A DNA stretch of 64,000 bases from an uncultured Clostridia bacterium (GCA_945915235.1 CAMEEX010000001.1:1-64000); one strand, 5' to 3'. Shown: positions 9,141 through 18,722, counted from the stretch's first letter. Translations and numbers: made by a program. The notes: generated from the sequence alone by a model not told the origin.

Positions 9141-10877
9141 ATGAATAAAAAAAGAGTTAGAATAAGTTTAAAACTGATTATTTTAGTTCCGGTTATTATT
9201 CTCGGTATTGTTGCAGTGTTCTCCAATGCCGAGTCCATGCTCAATTTAAAGAGGGTAAATAACACGGCGACGAGGATTGTTGAGGAAAATCTATCTAATA
9301 TTTCAAGTCTCAGCCAGATACAGAATGAGGCGGCGGTCATACATAAGCTTGCATTGTCGCACATAATAGCATCGGATTTTGACAGTATGGTTGCGCTTGT
9401 TGACTCCGTGAGAGAGGAGGAGGCGAAACTTGATGCGATGCTCTCAGAGTATTCAAAGAAGCTTCCAAAGGACGACGAGCAGGCGTTTAATCAGTTTCTG
9501 TCAAGCTATGAAGGGCTCAAGTACGAGATTGCCAACCTCTTAGCCTACAGCGGAAACAGCAAAAAGACTGCGGCATACGAGCTTGCCAACGGTGCGATAT
9601 CCGATTACAGCGACGATATGGAAACACAGGTTGAGAAGATGATGAGCAACGCCAACACCCAGTCGTCACTTGCGGGGGAGGAGCTTGCCGCAAGATATGA
9701 GGCGGCCAGAACCAGAAGCGTATTTATAATTGCTCTGAGCGTAGTACTTCTTCTTGTGACGCTGTACGGTGTATTTATGCTGGTAATCCGCAAGCTTAAT
9801 GTAGCCACCAGGGAAATTCGTGGAATTATAAAGGATATTGACAACAGGCAGGGAGACCTGACAAAGAGAGTTACCATTCTTTCAAATGACGAGGTGGCAG
9901 ATCTTGGAAACGGTATCAACACCTTCATGGAGAAGCTTCAGCATATCATGAAGCTTATCGTCAACAACTCGCAGAAGCTTGAAGCTGTTGTCGGTGAGGT
10001 ACAGCAGAGCCTTCACACATCGAATGACAGTGCGGCAGATTTGTCAGCAGTGACGGAGGAGCTCTCTGCTACGATGCAGGAGATAGGCGACTCTGCTGCA
10101 GTTATAAATGAGAATGCGGAGGCAGTTCTCACCAAGGTAGTGGAGATTGCAAAAAAATCAGGAGATATCAACGAATATTCCAAGAATATGAAAAAGAGTG
10201 CTGATAAGCTTGAGATGGATGCGCGCACGAACATGGAGCAGACCAACCTAAAGGTAAATGAAATTCTTACCGTGCTCAACGAAGCCATTGAGGAGAGCAA
10301 GAGCGTAGAACAGGTCAATGGTCTCACAAATGATATTCTAAATATCTCGAGCCAGACTAATCTTCTCGCACTCAATGCATCGATAGAGGCGGCAAGAGCC
10401 GGGGATGCGGGACGCGGATTTGCCGTTGTGGCCGAGGAGATAAGACAGCTTGCCGATTCAAGCCGTGAGACTGCCAACCGCATACAGCAGATTAACGGAA
10501 TAGTGACAAAAGCGGTTCACAATCTCAGTGAGAATGCGGACAACCTTGTGAATTACATGAAGGAGTCCATACTTCCCGAGTTTGCGAATTTTGTCGGTGG
10601 CGGAGCTCAATACCGGGACAATGCTACATATATAGAGAACGTGATGAATGAGTTTGCTGAAAAAACTGACGCCTTAAAGAGTGAAGTCGACTCCATTGCA
10701 GGTTCAATAAACAACATTACACATGCCATTGAGGAAGGTGCCAAGGGCGTAAACGGTGCGGCACAGAGCACTCAGACTCTCGTATCCGATATGGACAATA
10801 TCAACGAAAAAATGAATGAGAACAGGGAAATTGCCTCTGCCCTTCAGAAGGAGACGGACATTTTCACAGCAATATAA
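9141..10877 (+). CDS. Methyl-accepting chemotaxis protein
   Basis: A 578-residue transmembrane chemoreceptor: membrane helix 1 (about residues 10-28), an extracellular helical domain of about 160 residues resembling a four-helix bundle, membrane helix 2 (about 193-217), a HAMP-like segment, then a long cytoplasmic coiled coil. The signalling hairpin tip [20 protein letters not shown] is intact, followed by [18 protein letters not shown], so it should couple to CheW/CheA. It is co-transcribed with the solute-binding lipoprotein upstream (12-bp gap; SD GGGGGA). The small outer domain lacks a Cache fold, which would suit indirect sensing through the neighbouring binding protein; that is inference. 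Confidence 0.93.
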   Translation: MNKKRVRISLKLIILVPVIILGIVAVFSNAESMLNLKRVNNTATRIVEENLSNISSLSQIQNEAAVIHKLALSHIIASDFDSMVALVDSVREEEAKLDAMLSEYSKKLPKDDEQAFNQFLSSYEGLKYEIANLLAYSGNSKKTAAYELANGAISDYSDDMETQVEKMMSNANTQSSLAGEELAARYEAARTRSVFIIALSVVLLLVTLYGVFMLVIRKLNVATREIRGIIKDIDNRQGDLTKRVTILSNDEVADLGNGINTFMEKLQHIMKLIVNNSQKLEAVVGEVQQSLHTSNDSAADLSAVTEELSATMQEIGDSAAVINENAEAVLTKVVEIAKKSGDINEYSKNMKKSADKLEMDARTNMEQTNLKVNEILTVLNEAIEESKSVEQVNGLTNDILNISSQTNLLALNASIEAARAGDAGRGFAVVAEEIRQLADSSRETANRIQQINGIVTKAVHNLSENADNLVNYMKESILPEFANFVGGGAQYRDNATYIENVMNEFAEKTDALKSEVDSIAGSINNITHAIEEGAKGVNGAAQSTQTLVSDMDNINEKMNENREIASALQKETDIFTAI

Positions 10878-10900
10878 TGTGGCCGAATTGCCACAGGCAC

Positions 10901-10929
10901 GCATAAATCACCAGGTTTTCCACATACTA
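10901..10929 (+). promoter_or_regulatory. Putative sigma-G type promoter upstream of spoVT
   Basis: GCATA, 17 bp, CATACTA fits the forespore sigma-G/sigma-F consensus (about GMATR...CATAMTA) and lies 62 bp before the spoVT ATG. In Bacillus subtilis spoVT is read from a sigma-G promoter, so the placement agrees with the family. Confidence 0.6.
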
Positions 10930-10990
10930 ACTCCAAAGCTGATTGATAGCAATATTTACAAAAAATAGCATTGGAGGAAAATAGAATTAT

Positions 10991-11539
10991 ATGAAGGCAA
11001 CCGGAATTGTTCGTCGAATTGATGATTTGGGGAGAGTGGTTATTCCCAAGGAAATCAGAAGGACGCTTAGAATAAGGGAGGGCGACCCGCTTGAGATATT
11101 TACCGACAGGGAAGGCGAGATTATTCTCAAAAAATATTCACCGATAGGAGAGCTGGGCGAATTTGCCAGACAGTATGCGGATTCGCTTGCACAGAGTACA
11201 GGGAACATAGTGTGTGTCACCGACAGGGATCAGGTTATAGCATTTTCAGGGGCGCCTAAGAAGGATATACTTCTAAAGCCGATAAGCAGACAGCTCGAGG
11301 AAACCATAGATTCGAGAGACAGTGTAACTGCAATGAGGGATGACCGGAAATTCGTTCCGATTATACAAGGGGAAAACGATGAGTACAGCTCGCAGGTAAT
11401 CAGTCCGATTATCTGTGAGGGCGATGCGATAGGTGCCGTTATAATGACCACGAAGGAGCCAAAAATCAGGTTCACGGAGGCTGACCAGAAACTCACAGGT
11501 TCGGCAGCAGGGTTCCTCGGAAAACAGATGGAGTCTTGA
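10991..11539 (+). CDS. spoVT: Stage V sporulation protein T, AbrB-type transcription regulator
   Basis: A 182-residue protein of the usual SpoVT length. The N-terminal swapped-hairpin AbrB DNA-binding domain is clear (MKATGIVRRIDDLGRVVIPK, then LRIREGDPLEIF). The C-terminal two-thirds is a GAF-like domain. SpoVT tunes late forespore gene expression and germination properties in endospore formers. SD GGAGGAAAA precedes the ATG, and a sigma-G-like promoter lies just upstream. Together with yabP, yabQ and spoIIE nearby, it indicates that the organism keeps sporulation regulators. Confidence 0.95.
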   Translation: MKATGIVRRIDDLGRVVIPKEIRRTLRIREGDPLEIFTDREGEIILKKYSPIGELGEFARQYADSLAQSTGNIVCVTDRDQVIAFSGAPKKDILLKPISRQLEETIDSRDSVTAMRDDRKFVPIIQGENDEYSSQVISPIICEGDAIGAVIMTTKEPKIRFTEADQKLTGSAAGFLGKQMES

Positions 11540-11594
11540 TACGACAAAAACAATAACGACAAGCGCATACATCCCCTAAAATACTCATTTTTCC

Positions 11595-11623
11595 TTGACA
11601 AATATAGGTAAAGCATATATAAA
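11595..11623 (+). promoter_or_regulatory. Strong sigma-A promoter for hup
   Basis: Perfect TTGACA, 17 bp, TATAAA, about 40 bp before the HU start. It matches the high expression expected of HU, whose codons here are also strongly biased. Confidence 0.8.
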
Positions 11624-11665
11624 TAATTGTGAAGGTTCAATATTATTTCAGGAGGATTTTCTAAA

Positions 11666-11941
11666 ATGAACAAGACAGAATTAGTTGCAGCTATCGCTGA
11701 GAAGACAGAGTTATCCAAGAAGGACGCTGAGAAGGCACTCAAGGCTTTCACAGATGTAGTTGCTGAGGAGTTAAAGAAGGGCGAGAAGATTCAGTTAGTT
11801 GGTTTCGGTACATTCGAGGTTGCTGAGAGACCTGCAAGAGACGGAAGAAACCCACTCACAGGTAAGGCTATGAAGATTCCTGCTTCTAAGAGCCCTAAGT
11901 TCAAGGCTGGTAAGGCACTTAAGGATACAGTTAACGCTTAA
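11666..11941 (+). CDS. hup: HU-family DNA-binding protein
   Basis: 91 residues, the standard HU length, with MNKTELVAAIAEKTELSKKD at the start and the signature GFGTFEVAERPARDGRNP on the DNA-binding arm. HU bends and compacts DNA as a dimer. It has a strong SD (AGGAGG), its own consensus promoter and its own terminator, so it is a separate, highly expressed unit between spoVT and rqcP. Confidence 0.97.
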   Translation: MNKTELVAAIAEKTELSKKDAEKALKAFTDVVAEELKKGEKIQLVGFGTFEVAERPARDGRNPLTGKAMKIPASKSPKFKAGKALKDTVNA

Positions 11942-11966
11942 TTGTAAAAATCCTGAACGAATGATG

Positions 11967-12004
11967 ATATCCCAAGGCTGCGTCGGTAGTCTTGGGATAT
12001 TTTC
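11967..12004 (+). terminator. Intrinsic terminator after hup
   Basis: ATATCCCAAG pairs with CTTGGGATAT, followed by TTT; it starts 26 bp after the hup stop codon. Confidence 0.8.
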
Positions 12005-12067
12005 ATATTATGTATTTTAAGGTGGAATATGCAGAAATATTGTCTGCATCACGGGAAGGAAAACGGT

Positions 12068-12307
12068 ATGAGATTAGATAAATATTTAAAGGTTTCAAGA
12101 CTGATTAAGAGGAGAACGGTTGCGAATGAGGCATGCGATGCGGGGAGAGTGCTGGTAAACGACAAACCGGCTAAGGCGTCCTGCGAGGTCAAGGTGGGGG
12201 ACACCATCGAGATAGCCTTCGGAACGAAGAATGTCAAGGTCGAGGTGCTTGACATTGTGGAGACTACGAAGAAGGATGAAGCTAAGGATATGTTTAGGTA
12301 TCTGTAA
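12068..12307 (+). CDS. rqcP: S4-domain RNA-binding protein RqcP (YabO family)
   Basis: An 80-residue S4 protein: MRLDKYLKVSRLIKRRTVAN, then ACDAGRVLVND and KVGDTIEI. The family works with RqcH in ribosome-associated quality control, stabilising the P-site tRNA during alanine tailing on obstructed 50S subunits. The ORF track starts at 12029, but the family starts at MRLDK, and the ATG at 12068 has AAGGA correctly spaced, so I use it. The position directly before yabP, yabQ and divIC is the conserved Firmicutes order. Confidence 0.92.
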   Translation: MRLDKYLKVSRLIKRRTVANEACDAGRVLVNDKPAKASCEVKVGDTIEIAFGTKNVKVEVLDIVETTKKDEAKDMFRYL

Positions 12308-12417
12308 AATCCATGCATAAATCCATCGCGCCTATAATATATTTAGGATATGGTACCGGAAACAGGCAGGAGGCAGGTTTCTTAAAGCCAATCATAAGTG
12401 TATAAGGGGGATGGAAT

Positions 12418-12705
12418 ATGGAGGAGCTTCCGGTTTCGGGGAAAATACATAAAATATCTTCAAGCAACAGAAAGACCTGCAGTGTCACGGGCGTTACGGA
12501 TGTGATATCCTTTGACCTAAATCAGATATTGTTAGAGACGGAATACGGCATGCTGACTATCAAGGGGCATGATCTGCATGTGGGAAAGCTGTCGGTAGAC
12601 AAAGGAGAGCTTGAGGTCGACGGCAGGATTGACAGCTATATATACTCGGAGGTTATGAGCGCGGCAAAGAAGGGTGAGTCCTTTATAAACAGACTTTTTA
12701 AGTAG
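12418..12705 (+). CDS. yabP: Sporulation protein YabP
   Basis: A 95-residue protein of the YabP/YqfC family, with central ILLETEYGMLTIKGHDLHVG and a C-terminal VDGRIDSYIYSE. In Bacillus yabP is a mother-cell gene of uncertain biochemical role, neighbouring yabQ. Here it sits between rqcP and yabQ with a 37-bp gap to the next gene. [10 protein letters not shown] precedes the ATG. Its place in the conserved cluster, rather than the YqfC place next to phoH genes, decides YabP over YqfC. Confidence 0.9.
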   Translation: MEELPVSGKIHKISSSNRKTCSVTGVTDVISFDLNQILLETEYGMLTIKGHDLHVGKLSVDKGELEVDGRIDSYIYSEVMSAAKKGESFINRLFK

Positions 12706-12742
12706 GAGCTTTGGTGGATTTTGGGCGGAAAGAGGTGCTGTT

Positions 12743-13120
12743 TTGAGGGATTTTATAGCACATGAGTTCAGGTTTCTGCTGTGGTGTCTGTGCTGTGGGG
12801 CAATGCTTGGGGCAGCGTACCGTGTTCTGGTAGTGTTTCGCAGGCTGGTAAGACATCACGGTTTTTTTGTGGCACTTGAGGATGTTCTGTACTGGTTTTT
12901 GTCAGCGTTTGTAATGTTCGCCGTGATACTTGTGGCAAATGACGGTGCGGCGAGATGGTTTTCCATAGCAGGCATGGTTGTCGGAATGATAATTGTCTCG
13001 TTTATATTGAAATATATGGAAAAAGGCGTTACAATCATATATCATAAGCTTGGAAAGGTATGTGGGCGAAAAGATGGCAGAGAAAAACGTAAAGCGGAAA
13101 AATGTCACACGAAAGAGTAA
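12743..13120 (+). CDS. yabQ: Spore cortex biosynthesis membrane protein YabQ
   Basis: About 125 residues with three or four hydrophobic helices and a basic C-terminal tail. It begins MRDFIAHEFRFLLWCLCCGA, matching YabQ, which is needed for spore cortex formation and sits in the outer forespore membrane. The start is TTG with a poor SD (AGAGGTG). The 3' end overlaps divIC in another frame, which suggests translational coupling. Confidence 0.85.
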   Translation: MRDFIAHEFRFLLWCLCCGAMLGAAYRVLVVFRRLVRHHGFFVALEDVLYWFLSAFVMFAVILVANDGAARWFSIAGMVVGMIIVSFILKYMEKGVTIIYHKLGKVCGRKDGREKRKAEKCHTKE

Positions 13121-13457
13121 AAGATACGGCAGACATGTCGTTGTTATGCAGAACCGCCGTATTTCGCATAATTATACATGGCTTGCCGGCGTTGCGGCGG
13201 TTGCACTTATGACTATAATATGTCTCGCAGTCGGAAGATCATCGGGAAGGCTGGAGGACAAGAATGCGGCTTATGATAAGCAGATTGCCCAGCTCAATGT
13301 ACAGATTGATGAGCAGAATAAGCGCAAGGAAGATTTAAAGACACGCTCTATTTATGTCACTACGAAGCAATTCATAGAAGAGTTTGCAAGGGAAAAATTA
13401 GGGCTTGTCTATGAGGATGAACTTATTTTCAGGGCGAATGATAACAGTGATAATTGA
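13074..13457 (+). CDS. divIC: Septum formation initiator DivIC/FtsB-like protein
   Basis: About 127 residues from the ATG at 13074: a basic cytoplasmic N-terminus, one membrane helix (WLAGVAAVALMTIICLAV), then a coiled coil (AAYDKQIAQLNVQIDEQNKR) and a short C-terminal domain ending in EKLGLVYEDELIF. DivIC joins FtsL and DivIB in the divisome. The track start is a TTG at 13050; the ATG is preferred because the basic tail then starts normally, but neither start has a good SD. It overlaps yabQ by about 47 bp. Confidence 0.87.
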   Translation: MAEKNVKRKNVTRKSKRYGRHVVVMQNRRISHNYTWLAGVAAVALMTIICLAVGRSSGRLEDKNAAYDKQIAQLNVQIDEQNKRKEDLKTRSIYVTTKQFIEEFAREKLGLVYEDELIFRANDNSDN

Positions 13458-13506
13458 ATATACCTGCTGACAAATAAAAGGGGATTGATTCTAAGGGGAG
13501 AATCGA

Positions 13507-14601
13507 ATGGACAATTTATTCTATTCACGGGGGAAACTCAGGGAGTATGCGGACGCGTTTCGCAGGCTTATGAACGTGTATACGGGTGGCAGCAGGACGG
13601 CACTCTCGCTGCAGCTTGGTGAGACGGCGGCGATGCTTGAACGCATATCAGGGGACAGTGTGGAGGAGACCTCGGGTATAATAAGTGAACAGCAGAAGAA
13701 TGAACTCTGTGATTATCTGAAATCAGAGAGCATAATTGTTGCGGGAATACTGGTATTAGAGCCTGTGAAGAATAGACTTGAGCTGGTTATGCGCCTCTCA
13801 AAAAGACGTGGGTGCATAACGGCAGGACAGTTGGCAGATAATATCGGAGCCATGCTCGGTCGGCACTTGAGAGTCGCAGACGGAAGCAGGAGGGTTCTCT
13901 CGAAAGATGAAGGTGAGTTCATTTTCGAGGAGAGGACGGACTACAGACTTCTGTTCGGACATGCTGAGTGCAGCAAGGGATTTGCGAGGATATCGGGCGA
14001 TAACTATTCGTATATGAATATAGAGGGCGGCAGAAGCATTGTGAGTCTTGCGGACGGTATGGGCTGTGGCAGCCCTGCGAATGAGTACAGCACCAGATTT
14101 ATAGAGCTGCTCGAGCATTTTTTAGAGGCAGGTTTTTCTGAGGAGGCGGCACTTGAACTTCTAAACGATGCCTTTGCGGACAATGACTCCGCCGGAAGTC
14201 CGGTAACACTTGATATGTGCAGCATTAACGAATACGATGGCAGTGCAAACTTCTTTAAGATGGGGGCGGTTCCGAGCTTTATAAAGGGCAGGGACGGAGT
14301 GAGGATTGTCGAGGCATCATCGCTTCCGGCAGGCGTTATAAGCGGCAGCAGTATTGACAGGTTTAACACCGGACTTCAGGACGGTGATTATATAATTATG
14401 ATGAGTGACGGGGTGCTCGATGCGCTTCCGTTTTATGATAAAGAAAAGCGTATGCGGGAGATAATAGAGGGGATAGAGGAACGCATGCCTCAGGCGATTG
14501 CGGAGCGTATTCTGAATGAGGTATATTTTTATGATGAGAAGATTGCGGATGATATGACCGTCCTTGTGACAGGAATATGGAAGATAAGGAACGGTGATTA
14601 G
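13507..14601 (+). CDS. spoIIE: SpoIIE-like PP2C serine phosphatase without the membrane domain
   Basis: 364 residues. The C-terminal 210 residues form a PP2C/SpoIIE phosphatase domain with SLADGMGCGSPANEYST and IIMMSDGVLDALPF, the usual metal-binding Asp motifs. The upstream part resembles the regulatory stalk of SpoIIE. Bacillus SpoIIE is about 820 residues with ten membrane helices; none are present here, so the protein should be soluble. Its place between divIC and tilS is where spoIIE lies in Firmicutes, so I treat it as the positional counterpart. SpoIIE dephosphorylates SpoIIAA to activate sigma-F. The SD AAGGGG sits in the loop of a 6-bp hairpin (GATTCT/AGAATC) six bases before the ATG. 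Confidence 0.85.
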   Translation: MDNLFYSRGKLREYADAFRRLMNVYTGGSRTALSLQLGETAAMLERISGDSVEETSGIISEQQKNELCDYLKSESIIVAGILVLEPVKNRLELVMRLSKRRGCITAGQLADNIGAMLGRHLRVADGSRRVLSKDEGEFIFEERTDYRLLFGHAECSKGFARISGDNYSYMNIEGGRSIVSLADGMGCGSPANEYSTRFIELLEHFLEAGFSEEAALELLNDAFADNDSAGSPVTLDMCSINEYDGSANFFKMGAVPSFIKGRDGVRIVEASSLPAGVISGSSIDRFNTGLQDGDYIIMMSDGVLDALPFYDKEKRMREIIEGIEERMPQAIAERILNEVYFYDEKIADDMTVLVTGIWKIRNGD

Positions 14602-14602
14602 A

Positions 14603-16063
14603 ATGTTTGGCAGAGTGAGAGCTTATATAGAGGAAAATCATATGCTTGAAGGCATTGGAAGAGTTGTGGTCGGTTTGTCCGGGGGAGCTGATTCTGTATG
14701 CCTTCTTTTAATGCTGCAAAAATATATATCCGAGGCAGCAGGAAGCAATGTGGCAGAGCTTATCGCAGTGCATGTGCATCATGGGATAAGAGGGGCAGAT
14801 GCGGACGCAGACGCAGAATTTTGCAGGAAGCTGTGCTCAGACAGGGGCATAGAATACAGGGAATACTCCTTCGATATCCCCCAGCTTGCCAAGGAGCGCG
14901 GCATCGGCGAGGAGGAGATGGGAAGGATTCTTCGGTATCAGGTGTTTCGGGAGAGTATTGGGGGCCTTCCTGACGGCAGAAAGGGCGTGATTGCGGTCGC
15001 GCATCATCAGAACGACCAGGCGGAGACGGTGCTTTTCCATATAGCGAGGGGCTCGTCCGTGGCGGGCGGCAGGGGCATGGAGCCCGTTGCCGGGGACATA
15101 ATAAGACCGTTGCTTTGCGTCTCCAAAAAGGAGATTGAGGCGTGGCTTGCCGACAACGGCGTCGCCTACTGCACGGACAATACGAATTATGATGATACCT
15201 ACGCGAGAAATGCCATCAGGCTGAAGGTCATTCCTTATCTGGAGGAGCATGTGAATGACGGTGCGGTGGCCAACATATGCCGCTACGCACAGCGCATGTC
15301 AGCAGTGAACGATTACCTTAAAGAGCAGACTGCCAAGGCGTATGGGCGCTGTGTCAAGGAGGACAAAAAAGGCATACATATATCAGATGAATTAAAAAAT
15401 GAACATATTGTCATTACAAATTCCGTCATATACAGTGTGTTAAAAAAGCTGTGCGGTGCGAAGGATTTGGAGGATAAGCATGTTGCGGCGTGTGTCACAC
15501 TTTTTGACAGGCAGTGCGGGCGCAGCATAAATCTTCCAAAGAATATTGAGGCAAAGCGGGACTACGGCGGAATTGTTTTGACTGATGTGTGCAATAATAA
15601 AGATGATGCAGACAGCCGGGAGGGCGAATATGAGCTCTCGGGCAGTGTAATCAGCATTAAACCGGACAATGCATACGAGGACGTTCAATACGCACAGTTG
15701 GTGGAAGATATAATTGATAAAAATTTAATGATTGACAACTGTACGAAATACTTTGATTATGGTAAAATAAAACATTATATCGCCGAGAGCGGGGAAACGT
15801 CGGGTCTTGTGGTGCGCCACCGCGTTTCAGGCGATTACATGATTATAGGCTATGCAGAATCGGAGCACAGAGAGCTGAAAAAGAAGCTGAAGGAGATATT
15901 TATAGAGGCTAAGGTGCCTGCGGACAGCAGAAGCAGCGTGTGGCTGTGTGCCATAGGAAGCAGGGTGCTGTGGGCGGCGGGTGTCAGGCGCAGTGCGGAT
16001 TTTACGGTTGACAGGGATACCACAGAGCTGTTAAAGCTCGAACTAAAACAAAAAGAAAAATAA
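14603..16063 (+). CDS. tilS: tRNA(Ile)-lysidine synthetase
   Basis: About 486 residues. The N-terminal PP-loop ATPase motif VVGLSGGADSVCLLLML is followed by HVHHGIRG and VAHHQNDQAETVLFH, all TilS hallmarks; a C-terminal TilS substrate-recognition region follows. It modifies C34 of the AUA-reading tRNA-Ile with lysine and is essential in bacteria. The ORF track uses a GTG at 14594 overlapping the spoIIE stop; the ATG at 14603 is equally possible, since AAGGA is too close to one and a little far from the other. It is followed 14 bp later by hpt, the classical tilS-hpt-ftsH order. Confidence 0.95.
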   Translation: MFGRVRAYIEENHMLEGIGRVVVGLSGGADSVCLLLMLQKYISEAAGSNVAELIAVHVHHGIRGADADADAEFCRKLCSDRGIEYREYSFDIPQLAKERGIGEEEMGRILRYQVFRESIGGLPDGRKGVIAVAHHQNDQAETVLFHIARGSSVAGGRGMEPVAGDIIRPLLCVSKKEIEAWLADNGVAYCTDNTNYDDTYARNAIRLKVIPYLEEHVNDGAVANICRYAQRMSAVNDYLKEQTAKAYGRCVKEDKKGIHISDELKNEHIVITNSVIYSVLKKLCGAKDLEDKHVAACVTLFDRQCGRSINLPKNIEAKRDYGGIVLTDVCNNKDDADSREGEYELSGSVISIKPDNAYEDVQYAQLVEDIIDKNLMIDNCTKYFDYGKIKHYIAESGETSGLVVRHRVSGDYMIIGYAESEHRELKKKLKEIFIEAKVPADSRSSVWLCAIGSRVLWAAGVRRSADFTVDRDTTELLKLELKQKEK

Positions 16064-16077
16064 AATGGAGGCTGCAA

Positions 16078-16614
16078 ATGAAAGAATCAGTTAGGGTCTT
16101 ACTGACCGAGGAAGAGGTTGACAGAAAAATTGATGAACTGGGGGCACAGATTACCCGTGACTATGCGGGAAAGAAGCTCCATCTTGTATGCGTGTTAAAG
16201 GGCGGAGCACCTTTTATGTGTGAGCTCGCAAAGAGAATTGACCTTCCGCTCACGATGGATTTTATGTCTGTTGCAAGCTATGAGGGAACCGCATCGACAG
16301 GACATATTAATCTCAAGAAGGATTTAGACGAGCCGGTTGAGGGGCTTGATGTGCTTGTTGTCGAGGATATCATTGACTCGGGGCGCACCCTCAGCCATCT
16401 TATCAAGCTTTTAGATGACAGAAAGGCAGCCAGCGTAAGGCTGTGCACGCTTCTTGACAAGCCTGAGCGCCGTGTCGTAAAGGACGTCAAGGTCGACTAC
16501 TGCGGATTTAACATTCCTGACGAGTTCGTTGTCGGATATGGTCTTGATTATAACCAGAAATATAGAAATCTTCCATACATCGGTGTTGTGGAATTTGAGG
16601 AGGAAAACAGTTGA
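16078..16614 (+). CDS. hpt: Hypoxanthine phosphoribosyltransferase
   Basis: 178 residues, normal length. The PRPP-binding loop [16 protein letters not shown] and the substrate region [20 protein letters not shown] identify the bacterial Hpt family, which salvages hypoxanthine (and guanine) to nucleotides in the cytosol. SD GGAGG precedes the ATG. The stop overlaps the TTG start of ftsH by 4 bp, pointing to coupled translation. Confidence 0.96.
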   Translation: MKESVRVLLTEEEVDRKIDELGAQITRDYAGKKLHLVCVLKGGAPFMCELAKRIDLPLTMDFMSVASYEGTASTGHINLKKDLDEPVEGLDVLVVEDIIDSGRTLSHLIKLLDDRKAASVRLCTLLDKPERRVVKDVKVDYCGFNIPDEFVVGYGLDYNQKYRNLPYIGVVEFEEENS

Positions 16615-18443
16615 ACAGGCAATTCAGGGGAGGAATAATCTATCTGGTGATTGTGCTCGTTGTAATGTACTTTATTATGAGCATAACTTCATTCGGAAAG
16701 AGCAGTTCCTCATACAGTTACAGTGATTTTTTAAATGATTTTCAGGCGGGAAATATCTCCAAGGTTGAGATTTCCCAGAACTCAGAGGTACCTACGGGTA
16801 CGGTCAAGGTCACATTTTCGGACAGCTCAAGGAGCACGGAACGCTTCAATGTGACAAATGTGAATGACATCACAAGTCTTGTTACTGCTGCTGACAGCGT
16901 TAAGCTTGTGGTGAACGATGTCGTGCGCGAGAGTATCTTTGTCACGACGATACTTCCGTTCCTGCTCATCGCGGTTGCGATGGTTATGGTGACACTCATA
17001 ATCAACAGACAGGCAGCCGGTGGCGGCGGAGGTGCCAACTCGAAGATGATGAACTTTGGCAAGAGCCGTGCTAAGATGACGGACCCTAATGCTCCGGGAC
17101 GTGTCACATTCAAGGACGTGGCAGGACTCGCGGAGGAGAAGGAGGAGCTTGAGGAGATAGTCGATTTCCTCAAATATCCTAAGAAATATGTGGATATCGG
17201 TGCGAGAATACCTAAGGGTGTTATTCTCACAGGCCCTCCGGGAACAGGTAAGACACTCCTCGCCAAGGCTGTCGCAGGTGAGGCGGGAGTTCCGTTCTTC
17301 TCGATATCGGGCTCCGACTTCGTTGAGATGTTCGTCGGTGTCGGTGCGTCGAGAGTGCGTGACCTCTTTGAGGACGGCAAGAAGAACGCTCCATGTATCA
17401 TATTTATCGATGAGATTGATGCGGTTGCAAGAAGAAGAGGCACCGGAATGGGCGGCGGACATGACGAGAGGGAGCAGACCCTCAACCAGCTCCTCGTCGA
17501 GATGGACGGCTTCGGTGTCAATGAGGGCATCATAGTGATGGCTGCCACGAACCGTGTTGATATACTTGACCCGGCTATTCTTCGTCCGGGACGTTTCGAC
17601 CGCAAGGTTGTTGTCGGCAGACCGGACGTCAAGGGCCGTAAGGAGATACTTGAGGTTCACAGCAGAAACAAGAAGCTCGGCGATGACGTTGACCTTGAGA
17701 CGGTTGCGCGCACCACGGCAGGCTTTGCGGGCGCAGACCTCGAGAACCTTATGAATGAGGCTGCAATCAACGCGGCGGCTCACAACAGACAGTTTATCTC
17801 AAGAAAAGATATAGAGCAGGCATTTATCAAGATTGGTATTGGAAAAGAGAAGAAGAGCCGCCTTATCTCCGACGAGGAGAAGCGCATCACGGCGTACCAC
17901 GAGGCGGGACATGCTATTCTCTTCCATGAGCTCAAGGACGTAGGTCCTGTCCACACCATATCCATCATTCCGACGGGTGCGGGCGCAGCGGGATACACCA
18001 TGCCGCTTCCGGGCAAGGATGAGATGTTCAACACCAAGGGCAAGATGCTTCAGAACATCATCGTGAGCCTCGGCGGACGTATCGCTGAGGAGCTCGTGTT
18101 TGACGATGTCACAACGGGCGCATCGCAGGATATCAAGCAGGCTACGCAGACCGCGAGGGCGATGGTGACGCAGTACGGCTTTTCCGACAAGCTCGGTCTT
18201 GTAAATTACGGCAGCGACGATGATGAGGTGTTCATCGGACGTGACCTTGCACACACTAAGTCATACGGCGAGGGCGTTGCCTCAGTCATTGACGAGGAGG
18301 TCAAGAACATCATCGATGACTGCTATGACAAGGCTAAGGAGATTATCATTAAGCACCGTAAGGTACTTGACGACTGTGCAAAGCTTCTCATCGAGAAGGA
18401 GAAGATTACGGGTGAGGAGTTTGATACTTTGTTTGAGGCGTAA
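16611..18443 (+). CDS. ftsH: ATP-dependent zinc metalloprotease FtsH
   Basis: 610 residues: N-terminal membrane helix, small extracytoplasmic domain, second helix (about residues 112-130), then an AAA domain with Walker A GPPGTGKT, Walker [11 protein letters not shown], the SRH with [20 protein letters not shown], and the zinc protease motif HEAGH. FtsH degrades misfolded membrane proteins and selected regulators. The TTG start overlaps the hpt TGA and is preceded by GAGGAGG, so it is well supported. The tail is shorter than in Bacillus FtsH. Confidence 0.97.
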   Translation: MNRQFRGGIIYLVIVLVVMYFIMSITSFGKSSSSYSYSDFLNDFQAGNISKVEISQNSEVPTGTVKVTFSDSSRSTERFNVTNVNDITSLVTAADSVKLVVNDVVRESIFVTTILPFLLIAVAMVMVTLIINRQAAGGGGGANSKMMNFGKSRAKMTDPNAPGRVTFKDVAGLAEEKEELEEIVDFLKYPKKYVDIGARIPKGVILTGPPGTGKTLLAKAVAGEAGVPFFSISGSDFVEMFVGVGASRVRDLFEDGKKNAPCIIFIDEIDAVARRRGTGMGGGHDEREQTLNQLLVEMDGFGVNEGIIVMAATNRVDILDPAILRPGRFDRKVVVGRPDVKGRKEILEVHSRNKKLGDDVDLETVARTTAGFAGADLENLMNEAAINAAAHNRQFISRKDIEQAFIKIGIGKEKKSRLISDEEKRITAYHEAGHAILFHELKDVGPVHTISIIPTGAGAAGYTMPLPGKDEMFNTKGKMLQNIIVSLGGRIAEELVFDDVTTGASQDIKQATQTARAMVTQYGFSDKLGLVNYGSDDDEVFIGRDLAHTKSYGEGVASVIDEEVKNIIDDCYDKAKEIIIKHRKVLDDCAKLLIEKEKITGEEFDTLFEA

Positions 18444-18526
18444 GCGGTTACCGCAGCACAAGGGAACCGTGGTGACGAATTAGTGGAACAGAGATTTTTG
18501 TTAAATGTAAAACAAATACACACCCT

Positions 18527-18551
18527 TACATGATAGGAAAAAAGTCATGTA
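18527..18551. promoter_or_regulatory. 7-bp inverted repeat in the ftsH-GH13 intergenic region
   Basis: TACATGA and TCATGTA separated by 11 bp, 84 bp after ftsH. It could be a small operator or hairpin. Otherwise the 18444-18811 gap is AT-rich, holds the terminator listed next, and shows no gene. Confidence 0.3.
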
Positions 18552-18690
18552 CAAACTGCACAAAAAAATAATTGAAATTTTGTTAAGTTTGTGAACACTT
18601 ATTTACAAGGTCATGCTAATATATACTCGTAACCCCCCAATACATTATATAGTTTTTGCTACACCCCATAAGAAATGAAATACCTTCTCC

Positions 18691-18722
18691 AAAAAGGACA
18701 GCGTCGTGAGCTGTCCTTTTTA
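18691..18722 (+). terminator. Intrinsic terminator downstream of ftsH
   Basis: AAAAGGACAGC pairs with GCTGTCCTTTT with a 7-nt loop and a T-run. It is nearly symmetrical, about 250 bp after ftsH, and separates it from the GH13 gene. Confidence 0.85.

Noticed and set aside
16827-17783. 318-aa minus-strand ORF
   Set aside because: It lies wholly antisense to ftsH, has no SD or family motif, and results from codon bias in ftsH.
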